From Veillonella parvula (GTDB lineage Bacteria; Bacillota; Negativicutes; Veillonellales; Veillonellaceae), in assembly GCF_902810435.1 (NCBI RefSeq), contig NZ_LR778174.1, forward strand, positions 669,501-733,500: a DNA stretch of 64,000 bases. The letters run 5' to 3'. The notes under the pieces are model-generated. The model saw nothing but the letters and a program-made list of their open reading frames with translations, did no database searches and was not told the DNA's origin. The position numbers were made by a program, and so were the translations under genes. Of the stretch, positions 1 through 8,042 are shown piece by piece (the stretch's first letter is position 1; every line of letters starts with the position of its first letter).

Positions 1-1083
1 ATACAAGCCTTAGCTGATAAATTACAATATACTGGCAATGATAAAAAACTGAGCACAACAGTTCAAATCAATGAAGGGATTACTCGTCCAGGTGCTGTTG
101 CAGAACTAGGTGCAGATCATTTTGACTCGCAGGGGCGTCTTGTTGTAAATGATACAACAAAGATTAATCGTGCTAATGAATCATCCTTAGTGAGTGATTC
201 AAAATCTGCTCTTACATCGACTGCTATGGCATGGAAGAGTAATACCAATGATTTACAACGCCGTTTAGGAGATCTTCGTTTAGCTAATACAAACCAAGGT
301 GTATGGGCAAAATATATAGGCGGTAAATCTAAAATCACAGACGGTGCTGATGCACATATGACGTATAATGGGGTACAAGTCGGCTACGATCATAAGGCTT
401 CTAATGGTTGGATTTTTGGCGGCGCTATTGATTACAGTACATCTAGTAATTCATATGCCAACGGTAGTGGTGATGGCAAACTTGGCGGCATCGCCTTGTA
501 TGGCACAAAACAACATGATGATGGTCGTTATTTAGATATCATTGCACGTGGTAATAGATTATCCAATGATTATAAGCTCTACTCCGTAGGTGGACAACGT
601 GTGAACGGTGATTACCATACATATGGCACATCCTTAAGCGCTGAATATGGTAAACGTATTAAGAAGGAAAATGGCTTCTACATCGATCCTAGTGTAGAAT
701 TTATTGTAGGCCGTTTGAATGGTGTATCCTATGATGCTTCTGTTGTCGGTGGTGGTTCTATGCATGTGAAAGCTGATGCTGTGAACTCTGCTGTAGGCAG
801 ACTTGGTATTGGCATTGGGAAAGAAACAGAAAAATCCAATATCTTCGCTAAATTAGCATTAGCGCATGAATTCTCTGGTAAGGTAAATACAACATATTCC
901 GCACCAGGCAATCCAACAGTACAAACAACAGTAGATTTGAAGGATACATGGCTCGATGCTGAAATTGGTGGGTCTTGGAGTGTCCGTCCTAGTACATATC
1001 TATATGGTACATTCACTAAAAACTTTGGTGCTACTGTAGAAAATACATGGCGCATTGACGCTGGGATACGGCATAATTTTTAA
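1..1083 (+). CDS. Autotransporter outer-membrane beta-barrel protein, 3' end only
   Basis: The frame is open from base 1 to the stop at 1083, so the start and the passenger lie outside the window. The visible 360 residues look like the end of a passenger/linker followed by an autotransporter barrel: alternating polar/hydrophobic stretches rich in Gly, Tyr and Asn, and a C-terminal residue Phe in the ending IDAGIRHNF, the usual signal for barrel insertion by BamA. An internal ATG at 190 is not a credible start because the same frame reads on upstream with matching composition. The protein would sit in the outer membrane and may act as adhesin. Its presence in an otherwise Firmicute-like gene set is what points to a Negativicute. 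The passenger type cannot be told from what is visible. Confidence 0.85.
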   Translation: MQALADKLQYTGNDKKLSTTVQINEGITRPGAVAELGADHFDSQGRLVVNDTTKINRANESSLVSDSKSALTSTAMAWKSNTNDLQRRLGDLRLANTNQGVWAKYIGGKSKITDGADAHMTYNGVQVGYDHKASNGWIFGGAIDYSTSSNSYANGSGDGKLGGIALYGTKQHDDGRYLDIIARGNRLSNDYKLYSVGGQRVNGDYHTYGTSLSAEYGKRIKKENGFYIDPSVEFIVGRLNGVSYDASVVGGGSMHVKADAVNSAVGRLGIGIGKETEKSNIFAKLALAHEFSGKVNTTYSAPGNPTVQTTVDLKDTWLDAEIGGSWSVRPSTYLYGTFTKNFGATVENTWRIDAGIRHNF

Positions 1084-1097
1084 TTGAATATTGCATT

Positions 1098-1131
1098 AAT
1101 GGTCCTTATAGCGTATGCTGTAAGGACCATT
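1098..1131 (+). terminator. Hairpin after the autotransporter gene
   Basis: AATGGTCCTTA pairs with TAAGGACCATT around a 12-base loop. No clear T-run follows, so it may be a weak terminator or an mRNA 3'-end stabiliser. Confidence 0.5.
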
Positions 1132-1150
1132 AGTATATAAGGAGTTTTTT

Positions 1151-1189
1151 ATGATTAAGTTTCTATTCATTAGGAGTTATAATGGTTAA
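1151..1189 (+). CDS. Possible 12-residue leader ORF overlapping the phosphatase start
   Basis: An ATG at 1151 follows AGGAG (1140-1144) at good spacing and reads MIKFLFIRSYNG before a TAA that overlaps the first codons of the phosphatase gene (ATG at 1182). It resembles the real gene start (MVNILFI), and its DNA is an imperfect repeat of the next 30 bases, so it is probably a duplicated translation-initiation region. Whether it is translated cannot be told; if so, it would couple translation to the phosphatase. Confidence 0.35.
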   Translation: MIKFLFIRSYNG

Positions 1190-1640
1190 TATTTTATTCA
1201 TCTGTCATGGCAATATTTGCCGTTCTACGATGGCAGAATTTTATATGAAGCATATCGTTGAGCAGGCTGGACTAAGTGATTCTATTTATATTGAGTCTGC
1301 AGCTACATCTCGTGAGGAGATAGGGAACGACACTCATTATGGGACTAAAGATAAATTAGATGAAATGGGTATTCCCTATACTCGTCGCAAGGCACGACAA
1401 GTGACGATGGAAGATTATTACAACTTTGATTATCTCATCATTATGGATGAAAATAATGCGCGTAATTTAAAGCGTATTATTGGGGATGACGTAGATTTTA
1501 AGGTTTACAAGGCAATGTCGTTCATTGGTGAAAGCCGTGATGTAAAGGATCCTTGGTATACGGGAAACTTTGACGAAACCTATGATGATGTCAGTCGTAG
1601 CTGTGATGCTCTACTAGCAGTGCTTAAAGAGAAATTTTAA
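1182..1640 (+). CDS. Low-molecular-weight protein-tyrosine-phosphatase
   Basis: A 152-residue cytosolic phosphatase. The N-terminal P-loop C-x5-R-S is plain (CHGNICRS, C8 and R14 with S15), and a late DPWYTG segment supplies the general-acid aspartate typical of this family; length is normal. It would hydrolyse phosphotyrosine, possibly on a polysaccharide-export kinase, but no such kinase is nearby. ATG at 1182 is preceded by AGGAG. The gene stands alone between the autotransporter and a tRNA and is followed by its own terminator. An upstream mini-ORF overlaps its start. Confidence 0.93.
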   Translation: MVNILFICHGNICRSTMAEFYMKHIVEQAGLSDSIYIESAATSREEIGNDTHYGTKDKLDEMGIPYTRRKARQVTMEDYYNFDYLIIMDENNARNLKRIIGDDVDFKVYKAMSFIGESRDVKDPWYTGNFDETYDDVSRSCDALLAVLKEKF

Positions 1641-1663
1641 GCGGAAGATATATACTGATGGGT

Positions 1664-1706
1664 CCTCAATGGTAGCTGAAATTTTAATCTACATTGAGGG
1701 CTTTTC
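1664..1706 (+). terminator. Terminator after the phosphatase gene
   Basis: CCTCAAT-GG-TAG pairs with CTA-CATTGAGG (one bulged base) and is followed by GCTTTTC. Confidence 0.7.
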
Positions 1707-1760
1707 TATAAGCCTATCTGCCTCATATACTTTATACTATCGAACCATAGCGTAATATGG

Positions 1761-1766
1761 TATAAT
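1761..1766 (+). promoter_or_regulatory. Probable -10 box of tRNA-Arg
   Basis: TATAAT preceded by TGG, 14 bases before the tRNA 5' end. No good -35 box is visible 17 bases upstream. Confidence 0.5.
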
Positions 1767-1780
1767 TTTTAGGTATTCAT

Positions 1781-1855
1781 GTGCCTATAGCTCAGGGGAT
1801 AGAGCGCCGGTCTCCGGAACCGGGTGCGCAGGTTCGAATCCTGCTAGGCGCACCA
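1781..1855 (+). tRNA. tRNA-Arg (anticodon CCG), CCA encoded
   Basis: Cloverleaf folded by hand: acceptor stem GTGCCTA/TAGGCGC, anticodon stem CCGGT/ACCGG with loop CTCCGGA (anticodon CCG, reading CGG), T-arm GCAGG-TTCGAAT-CCTGC, discriminator A and genomic CCA. It is a single-copy transcription unit with its own terminator. Confidence 0.96.
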
Positions 1856-1858
1856 AAT

Positions 1859-1893
1859 AAAAGGCTTCTCGAAATTTCGAGAGGCCTTTTTTG
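1859..1893 (+). terminator. Terminator after tRNA-Arg
   Basis: AAGGC-TTCTCGAAA pairs with TTTCGAGA-GGCCTT and is followed by a T6 run. Confidence 0.85.
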
Positions 1894-2098
1894 TATGTAT
1901 TAATGGGAGAGAAATACATGGCGATATATGCATGAATTAGTTAGAGATAGATAAATACATGAGCTGAGGTGCTGATAAGATTTCGATATAGAGTTTTATA
2001 TTTAATAATATCGAAATAACATAATAAATGTGATTTGGGTAACACATTTTGTTTTGAGAATGATGTACAATAAGGATAGCTATATGAAAATCTGAACA

Positions 2099-2212
2099 TC
2101 CTAGCCGGAACACTAGGACATATAGGGGAGCGTTAAATTACGTAGTGAATTTAACTAAGTGAATATTACTTATATATGTATCAATAGCCCATCCATTTAG
2201 GTATGGGGCTAT
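2099..2212 (+). promoter_or_regulatory. Structured 5' leader of the methyltransferase/folate-ECF operon
   Basis: Three hairpins follow one another in the ~310-base gap before the operon. TCCTAG/CTAGGA (2099-2118) has an 8-base loop. GTTAAATT/AATTTAAC (2132-2155) has an 8-base loop. AATAGCCC/GGGCTATT (2183-2212) ends just before the Shine-Dalgarno site at 2214. No T-run follows the last hairpin, so control at translation is more plausible than termination. It does not match a riboswitch class that I can identify. Upstream (1895-2095) is AT-rich with nothing else recognisable. Confidence 0.4.
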
Positions 2213-2226
2213 TTAGAGGGGATAAT

Positions 2227-3042
2227 ATGACAAATAAAATACAAGAGCTTACCGTCAACGAAGTTTGGCGTGATGAGCAAGACGCATGGAACCATCGTTC
2301 CGAGTACTTTGTAGAAATGCACAATCGCGAGGATCGCAAGGCTCAGGTCACTGATTTTTTAGCCTTCTTAAAGGATGAAAATTTATTACCTGCAGCGAAT
2401 GGTCGTACACTTGATGTAGGCTGTGGTGTTTGTGATTATGCATTGGGCTTAGCTCGTGAAGGCTATAAAGCGACTGGTATTGATTTATCTGATGGTATGA
2501 TTCGTGGTGCTAAACAATTGGCAGAGGCAGAAGGTTTAGATCTTAGCTTATATATTGGACCTTGGTCTGATGAAACTCGTCGAGAACTCGGTTGGGATAA
2601 AAGCTTTGACCTGGCATATAGTATCTTCTGCCCAATTATGGTTGATGTAGAAAATATTCGCGCTATGCATGATGCAAGTAAGGATAAATGCTTGTGGATT
2701 GCTTTCAGCGAACGCAGTGACGAAATGGTAGATATGCTATCTGAACATTTCTTTGGTCGTGATTCTTTCCCATGGGATGGCAAGATGAAAGAGTGTTTAG
2801 ATGCAATCTATGAGATGGGGCATAATGTGAAAGTAACTTATAAAACAGTTCCTGAAACAGAGGTTATGTCTCTTGAAAAGGCAGTTAATTATTTTACCAT
2901 GCGACTTCATAATAATGGATGGGGAGACATGGAAGACATGAAAGAAGAGATTAGAAATCTCATTGAACCACTAGCTATTGATGGAGAAATTCATAATAAG
3001 ACTGTTGATAAGGTGGCATGGGTTTCATGGTCTGTGAAATAG
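2227..3042 (+). CDS. Class I SAM-dependent methyltransferase
   Basis: 271 residues. Motif I LDVGCG lies at about residues 62-67 with downstream aspartate in GIDLSDGMI, the standard SAM-binding arrangement of a Rossmann methyltransferase. Start 2227 is chosen over the in-frame ATG at 2203 because AGAGGGG lies six bases upstream, and 2203 falls inside the leader hairpin. It is followed after 9 bases by the YgbA-like gene and then an ECF S-component, so it is the first gene of a three-gene operon. The substrate cannot be inferred. Confidence 0.85.
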   Translation: MTNKIQELTVNEVWRDEQDAWNHRSEYFVEMHNREDRKAQVTDFLAFLKDENLLPAANGRTLDVGCGVCDYALGLAREGYKATGIDLSDGMIRGAKQLAEAEGLDLSLYIGPWSDETRRELGWDKSFDLAYSIFCPIMVDVENIRAMHDASKDKCLWIAFSERSDEMVDMLSEHFFGRDSFPWDGKMKECLDAIYEMGHNVKVTYKTVPETEVMSLEKAVNYFTMRLHNNGWGDMEDMKEEIRNLIEPLAIDGEIHNKTVDKVAWVSWSVK

Positions 3043-3051
3043 GAGAGAACC

Positions 3052-3399
3052 ATGACAGTTGATGAAAAACGTAAGTTAGAACTAAAAACTATGTACCAAA
3101 TTATTGGCATCTATTGTCATAATAAGCACCACACTCCTAAAGGGCAACTTTGTGAGGAGTGTCAGAAAGTTTGGCAATATGCAGAACATCGTATAGATGT
3201 ATGTCCTCATATGGAAAGCAAAACCTTCTGTAGCGTATGTAAAACGCATTGCTATGCTCCTACGTATCGTGAGAAAATACGTGAAATCATGCGCTATGGT
3301 GGACCTAGAATGTTATTTGTATCACCCATTCAAGTTGTTCGTCATATGTATTTAGAGTGGAAGGATAGAAAAAGGAACCGTACATCTTATGAAAACTGA
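3052..3399 (+). CDS. YgbA-family cysteine-rich protein (nitrous oxide-stimulated promoter family)
   Basis: 115 residues with cysteines in a metal-site-like pattern: a YCHNKHH start, CEEC, CPHMES, CSVCKTHCY, followed by the family hallmark MRYGGPRML. This matches the YgbA family, linked in E. coli to recovery from nitrosative stress; its biochemical role is unsettled. It follows the methyltransferase by 9 bases and its stop overlaps the next gene by 11 bases, so the three are translated from one message. It is probably a cytosolic zinc or Fe-S protein (inference). Confidence 0.85.
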   Translation: MTVDEKRKLELKTMYQIIGIYCHNKHHTPKGQLCEECQKVWQYAEHRIDVCPHMESKTFCSVCKTHCYAPTYREKIREIMRYGGPRMLFVSPIQVVRHMYLEWKDRKRNRTSYEN

Positions 3400-3889
3400 T
3401 ATGATTGTAAAGACAGGAATATTTGTAGCCTTGACGGTCTTACTATCTTATATATTTGCTATTCATACTACATTTATACATATTACCTTTGGATTCTTAT
3501 CAACCGCTATATTTGGCATTCTTTATGGGCCTATGGCAGCAGGTATAATGGCTGCTATTGCCTGTTTTATAGGTATGTCCCTATTTGGGCAAGGGGTATT
3601 CTTTCCCGGCTTTATCGTATCTGAATTTCTTGTAGGCTATGTGTATGGATATTTTTTACACGGTCGTAATGTTACATTTAAACAATTACTTTTACCGGAA
3701 ACGATTGTTACTGTATGCATACATCTGATATTGAATACAATGTGGCTTACAATATTTTATAACAAAGCAGTATCTGCTATATTTATTGGACGTCTTATTA
3801 AAAATATCATTTGTTTCCCTTTAGAAATTGCACTGATTTTAATAGTGTATAAGGCAGTCAGCAAGTTTATGGTACAAAAAAAGCTATAA
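3389..3889 (+). CDS. ECF transporter S component, FolT-like (folate)
   Basis: 166 residues with six predicted membrane segments. The blocks GFLSTAIFGILYGPMAAG and FFPGFIVSEFLVG closely resemble folate-specific FolT proteins, so folate uptake with shared EcfA/A'/T subunits (not in this window) is likely. ATG at 3389 overlaps the preceding gene; AGGA sits 12 bases upstream, and ATG at 3401 is an alternative. Folate supply would fit the Fhs/FchA one-carbon genes elsewhere in the window. Substrate assignment is by resemblance only. Confidence 0.75.
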   Translation: MKTDMIVKTGIFVALTVLLSYIFAIHTTFIHITFGFLSTAIFGILYGPMAAGIMAAIACFIGMSLFGQGVFFPGFIVSEFLVGYVYGYFLHGRNVTFKQLLLPETIVTVCIHLILNTMWLTIFYNKAVSAIFIGRLIKNIICFPLEIALILIVYKAVSKFMVQKKL

Positions 3890-3906
3890 TCTTACAGTAT
3901 ACTAAA

Positions 3907-3950
3907 ATGCACCCCTAACATTAGATTATATGTTAGGGGTGCATTTTTAT
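3907..3950. terminator. Bidirectional terminator between folT-like and thioredoxin-like genes
   Basis: A perfect 14-bp stem ATGCACCCCTAACA/TGTTAGGGGTGCAT with T-runs on both strands serves the two convergent genes. Confidence 0.93.
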
Positions 3951-3966
3951 TTGTAAATATAGCCTT

Positions 3967-4245
3967 TTACGCGAGTGCTTTGTCCAATACAGCTTTGATT
4001 AAAGATTTTGTTTGGTCATAGCTTTCACCAGGTTGCGCCTCGTATTGTTTGTCGAGGTCGAACCACAAGTTTGGATAGTATTCATATGGGTGAGTTTTGA
4101 AGAGCTCATGAGCATCTTGATCTTCAACCCAGTTGATGTGAATATCTGCGTATGCAGGATTTTCTGCAACGAGTTCATCGATAGCACGGAATGCATTGGC
4201 GCAATAAGGGCAACCGTTTAAATGGAAACCTAAGATTTCTTTCAT
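3967..4245 (-). CDS. Thioredoxin/glutaredoxin-like protein
   Basis: 92 residues. The N-terminal beta-strand is followed by the redox motif CPYC (C12 and C15), the glutaredoxin-type dithiol. The ATG at 4245 lies nine bases after AAAGGA; a TTG-initiated longer frame at 4263 would bury that site and is rejected. The gene is monocistronic, divergent from ilvB and convergent with the ECF gene. A conserved cis-Pro appears as YYPNLWF, as expected. It would reduce disulphides in the cytosol; the partner is unknown. Confidence 0.85.
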   Translation of the reverse strand: MKEILGFHLNGCPYCANAFRAIDELVAENPAYADIHINWVEDQDAHELFKTHPYEYYPNLWFDLDKQYEAQPGESYDQTKSLIKAVLDKALA

Positions 4246-4311
4246 GATATTCAGTCCTTTCAAAATAGAATCTACATATATTTCTATAATTTGAGATTTT
4301 ATACATATTCA

Positions 4312-4383
4312 TGTACCACAACATATGGTACACTACTGAGTATAACATATCTAGATAAGATATTCAATTTTTAGATATATCTG
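4312..4383. promoter_or_regulatory. Palindromes in the thioredoxin-like/ilvB divergent region
   Basis: TGTACCA-7-TGGTACA (4312-4332), ATATCT-5-AGATAT (4347-4363) and AGATATATCT (about 4373-4382) lie between the two divergent genes and are candidate operators. No regulator can be named from the sequence. Confidence 0.35.
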
Positions 4384-4436
4384 ATGTGAATATTGAGAAT
4401 TCGATATGCATGCATTATATAAATAAGGAGATACCT

Positions 4437-6164
4437 ATGATTTCAGGCGCACAGTATTTGGTAAAAGCCCTTCAAGAGGAGCAGGTAGAGTTTTTATTTA
4501 ACTATCCTGGGGCCGCAACCATCGATATCATGGATGAATTATATAAGCAAGATAAGGTAAAAGTGATTTTGCCTCGTCATGAACAAGCCTTAGCTCATGC
4601 TGCAGATGGCTATGCTCGGAGTACTGGTAAAGTAGGGGTGTGTATGGTAACCTCCGGTCCAGGTGCTACAAATCTTGTGACTGGTATTGCCACAGCGTAT
4701 GCAGATAGTGTGCCCCTCGTTTGTATTACTGGACAAGTTGATTTAGGCCTCATGGGCAATGATGCTTTTCAAGAGGTAGATACTGTTGGTATCGTCCGCA
4801 ATATTTGTAAATATGCCGTTACTGTTCGCGACCGTAAAGATTTAGGTCGTATTTTGAAAGAGGCCTTTTACATTGCTCGCACAGGTCGTCCAGGCCCTGT
4901 TGTAGTAGATATTCCTAAGAATATTCAGAAGGCTATGGGGTCAGATGAATATCCAACAGAGATTAATATTCGCGGTTACAAACCAAATACCACTGTTCAC
5001 GTAGGTCAAGTTAAAAAGGCCTGTTCTATTATTAGTAAAGCTAAAAGGCCTCTATTCCTATTAGGCGGTGGGGTAAGTATTAGTGGGGCCAACGACCTTA
5101 TGATGGAGTTGGTTGAAAAAACAGGGATTCCTGTTGTAACAACCTTGATGGGAAAAGGTGCTATTGATAGCCGTCATCCATTGTATCTTGGTAATGTAGG
5201 GATTCACGGTGGCTATGCCCCTAATGTGGCTATAACTGACTGTGACGTGATGATTTCTATTGGTACGCGCTTTAATGATCGTATTACCGGTAAACTAAGT
5301 ACCTTTGCACAAAATTGTAAGATTATCCATATTGATGTAGATGCGGCATCTATTTCTAAAAATATTAAGGTTGATATTCCAATCGTAGCAGATGCTAAAT
5401 TGGCTATTGAAAAAATCTTAGAATATATTGAACCTCACGACCTTGGCGAATGGCCAAAACAATTACAGCAACTTAAGGCAGATCGTCCTGTCACTCAAGC
5501 TGACGAAGAGGGGTTAACACCTCAAACTGTTATCGAGTACATCAATCATCATTATGAACATCCTATCGTTACAACCGATGTGGGTCAAAATCAATTGTGG
5601 ACTACCCAGTTCCTTGATGTGAAAGGTCAATATCAAATGTTGACGTCTGGTGGCTTAGGGACTATGGGCTATGGTTTCCCTGCTGCATTAGGGGCGCAAA
5701 TGGGAAATCCAGATAAGCGTGTATTTGCCATCTGTGGTGATGGTGGCGTGCAAATGAATATCCAAGAGTTTGCCACTGCTATGCACTACCGTTTGCCTGT
5801 GACGTTAATTATTTTAAATAATGGCTTCCTCGGAAATGTACGCCAATGGCAGCAATTATTTTACGATAAACGTTACGCTTGTACGAACTTGATGATGGAT
5901 GAAAGTGCCATTGTTACGCGAGACATAATCGACAATGATGAGTTTGAGTATGTACCGGATTTTGTGAAATTGGCGGAAGCTTATGGCGCAAAGGCAATGC
6001 GTATTACTAAGGTAGAGGACATCGAAAAAGGGTTCCAATTGGCAGATACTTTCAAAAATGGTCCAACCCTACTCGAGTTCATCATTCCAACGGAGCTCAA
6101 TGTGTTGCCAATGGTACCAGCAGGTAAGTCTTTAAGTGATATGTTGTTGAAGGATAAAAAATAG
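4437..6164 (+). CDS. ilvB: Acetolactate synthase large (catalytic) subunit
   Basis: 575 residues, normal for the thiamine-diphosphate enzyme that condenses pyruvate to acetolactate (valine/leucine) or with 2-ketobutyrate (isoleucine). Seen: RHEQALAHAADGYAR with the catalytic Glu near residue 48, GPGATN, and the ThDP/Mg motif CGDGGVQMN near residues 432-440. ATG 4437 has AAGGAG at ideal spacing; an upstream GTG in frame at 4386 has none and would add 17 unlikely residues. The regulatory subunit gene follows after 8 bases, which marks it as the biosynthetic enzyme. Confidence 0.97.
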   Translation: MISGAQYLVKALQEEQVEFLFNYPGAATIDIMDELYKQDKVKVILPRHEQALAHAADGYARSTGKVGVCMVTSGPGATNLVTGIATAYADSVPLVCITGQVDLGLMGNDAFQEVDTVGIVRNICKYAVTVRDRKDLGRILKEAFYIARTGRPGPVVVDIPKNIQKAMGSDEYPTEINIRGYKPNTTVHVGQVKKACSIISKAKRPLFLLGGGVSISGANDLMMELVEKTGIPVVTTLMGKGAIDSRHPLYLGNVGIHGGYAPNVAITDCDVMISIGTRFNDRITGKLSTFAQNCKIIHIDVDAASISKNIKVDIPIVADAKLAIEKILEYIEPHDLGEWPKQLQQLKADRPVTQADEEGLTPQTVIEYINHHYEHPIVTTDVGQNQLWTTQFLDVKGQYQMLTSGGLGTMGYGFPAALGAQMGNPDKRVFAICGDGGVQMNIQEFATAMHYRLPVTLIILNNGFLGNVRQWQQLFYDKRYACTNLMMDESAIVTRDIIDNDEFEYVPDFVKLAEAYGAKAMRITKVEDIEKGFQLADTFKNGPTLLEFIIPTELNVLPMVPAGKSLSDMLLKDKK

Positions 6165-6172
6165 GAGGGGCT

Positions 6173-6685
6173 ATGGAAGTACAAATGAAAAAACGCTGTA
6201 TTTCAGCGTATGTAGAAAACCAAATCGGTGTACTAGCTAAGATTTCAGGCCTCTTCGCAGGCAAAAATTATAATCTTGATACATTGACGGTAGGGGAAAC
6301 TGAAGACCCTACCATGTCTCGTATGACGATTGATCTTACTTGTGATGATTTGACGTACGAACAAATTATTAAGCAACTAAATCGCAGTGTGGAGGTTATT
6401 AAAGTTATCGACTTTACTGACATGCGAATTACGAAAAAAGAATTACTATTTATCAAGGTCAATAGCTGTAAAGAAGCGGACAAACAAGAAATTTTTCGCA
6501 TTGCCAAAACCTTTGATTTGTTAGTTGTGGATTATAATCGTAAATCTGTACTTGTTCAATGTGTAAAAACTGTATCTAAAAATAATGATATGATTGCCTT
6601 ATTTAAAGATATGTTCGTGAACCGTATTGAAGTCGTGCGCGGTGGTAGCGTTGCCATTGAAGCCTTATCCACACCTGACAAATAA
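6173..6685 (+). CDS. ilvN: Acetolactate synthase small (regulatory) subunit
   Basis: 170 residues: an N-terminal ACT domain (AYVENQIGVLAKISGLFAG, then NLDTLTVGETEDPTMSRMTI) that binds valine for feedback inhibition, followed by the usual C-terminal domain ending in GGSVAIEAL. AGGAGGGG precedes ATG 6173 at a short spacing; ATG at 6185 is a possible alternative. It is cotranscribed with ilvB and closed by a terminator. Confidence 0.95.
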   Translation: MEVQMKKRCISAYVENQIGVLAKISGLFAGKNYNLDTLTVGETEDPTMSRMTIDLTCDDLTYEQIIKQLNRSVEVIKVIDFTDMRITKKELLFIKVNSCKEADKQEIFRIAKTFDLLVVDYNRKSVLVQCVKTVSKNNDMIALFKDMFVNRIEVVRGGSVAIEALSTPDK

Positions 6686-6719
6686 GGTGTGTACTCTAAA
6701 TGTACTTTATAAGCGTTTT

Positions 6720-6767
6720 AGGTCTATTCAAATATATAATACATGTATTTGAATAGACCTATTTTTT
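6720..6767 (+). terminator. Terminator of the ilvBN operon
   Basis: A 15-bp perfect stem AGGTCTATTCAAATA/TATTTGAATAGACCT is followed by T6. Confidence 0.93.
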
Positions 6768-6872
6768 GTGGCTTAAAGCGTGTACAACTTAATATGATAT
6801 AATATGTATATCGACCATTATTGATATAGAGAGCTTGGTTGTATGCCGAGACCTTTAACTATAGGAGGTATC

Positions 6873-7460
6873 ATGAGTTTATTAGATGATATTTTAGCCC
6901 ACAATAGAGAATATGTAGAAGATCAAAATACAGGTTATGTAGATACAGATACAAAGTGTAGTAAAATGCCTAGCCGTGAAATGGCTATTGTTACATGCAT
7001 GGATACGCGCCTCGTAAACTTTTTAGAGGATTCTATGGATATTGGGCGAGGTGAGGCAAAGATTGTTAAAACGGCAGGCAATTGTATTACAGGCCCTTTT
7101 GATGGTATTGTACGGAGCTTGCTCGTATGTATTTATGAGTTAGGTGTTAACGAAATCTTTATTATTGGTCATCACGAATGTGGCATGGCTAAAACTACAG
7201 CAAAAGATTTAACAGAAAAAATGTTAGCTCGTGGCATTTCTCCAGAAGCGATTCACATGGTGCGAAAAGAAATGGAACGTTGGGCTGATGGTTTTACCCA
7301 TCCTGCAGAAAATGTGGAAGAAACAGTGGACGAATTGCGTATGAATCCTTTAATTCCTAAAGACGTGCCAATTCATGGACTTATCTTCCATCCTAGAACG
7401 GGAGAAATTGAAGTCATCGTTAATGGCTATACGCAAATGAAACAATATTACGAAAAATAA
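6873..7460 (+). CDS. Beta-class carbonic anhydrase
   Basis: 195 residues, cytosolic, interconverting CO2 and bicarbonate. The zinc ligands are visible: C42 with the Asp/Arg pair in CMDTRL, and H100 and C103 in GHHECG. AGGAGG lies seven bases before ATG 6873; the in-frame ATG at 6843 has no ribosome site. It resembles the short YtiB-type bacterial beta-CAs. Bicarbonate would feed carboxylation such as carbamoyl phosphate for the arginine genes nearby (inference). Confidence 0.93.
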   Translation: MSLLDDILAHNREYVEDQNTGYVDTDTKCSKMPSREMAIVTCMDTRLVNFLEDSMDIGRGEAKIVKTAGNCITGPFDGIVRSLLVCIYELGVNEIFIIGHHECGMAKTTAKDLTEKMLARGISPEAIHMVRKEMERWADGFTHPAENVEETVDELRMNPLIPKDVPIHGLIFHPRTGEIEVIVNGYTQMKQYYEK

Positions 7461-7491
7461 TAGGTAAATTCTTTAATAGAGGTATTGTGAA

Positions 7492-7950
7492 TTGAGCAAT
7501 ATAGATAGATTAGATACATTTGAGGGAGCGTGTAAACAGTTTCTTACGGATCTTTCAAATTTTAAAAAACTCATTTCCAACCGAGTTCAATCGTTGGATG
7601 ATCAAGAATGGTTATTTGATAAAGGTTTCATTAAGGTCTGTAGTGCTGATGAAAGTGGACGAAAGAAACGCTGCAAAGTTGGGATAGCATATAGACTACA
7701 GGTTGAGTTATCTCAAGTTGATGCGGAAACTATATGGGCAGAATTTAGTCGGTTTTGGGGTGGCACTACTTTAAATCAGATTGAAAGAGTAGGTAGCAAT
7801 GAGGAACTAGGTCGCTATCAATTTATAGCCAATAACTCCTTAGGGGATGAGCTTACCTGTGATATCTATTTACCTAATGAATGGAACATACCGCAATTAA
7901 ATATGTTGGGATGTATTTCTGCTAGATATAGAAACGTAGATGTTGAATAA
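7492..7950 (+). CDS. Hypothetical protein, 152 residues
   Basis: Not recognised. It begins with TTG at 7492 behind AGAGG (about 7479-7484) and follows the carbonic anhydrase by 31 bases. The sequence is soluble, mixed alpha/beta, with a basic KKRCKVG patch near residue 62 and two cysteines. There is no signal peptide, membrane segment or known catalytic motif. Codon use resembles its neighbours, so it is probably a real gene, but the start is uncertain. Confidence 0.6.
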   Translation: MSNIDRLDTFEGACKQFLTDLSNFKKLISNRVQSLDDQEWLFDKGFIKVCSADESGRKKRCKVGIAYRLQVELSQVDAETIWAEFSRFWGGTTLNQIERVGSNEELGRYQFIANNSLGDELTCDIYLPNEWNIPQLNMLGCISARYRNVDVE

Positions 7951-8042
7951 GTATAGAAAAATCTTATTTGGCTTAAAGTTAAGTTTAAGTTTTATAATGT
8001 GTTCATATTAGTACTTAATAGATATCTACATAAAGGACCTAT

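Noticed and set aside
2099-2220. THF, SAM, preQ1 or cobalamin riboswitch before the folate-ECF operon
   Set aside because: The hairpins do not carry the conserved loop bases I know for these classes; left as an unassigned leader.
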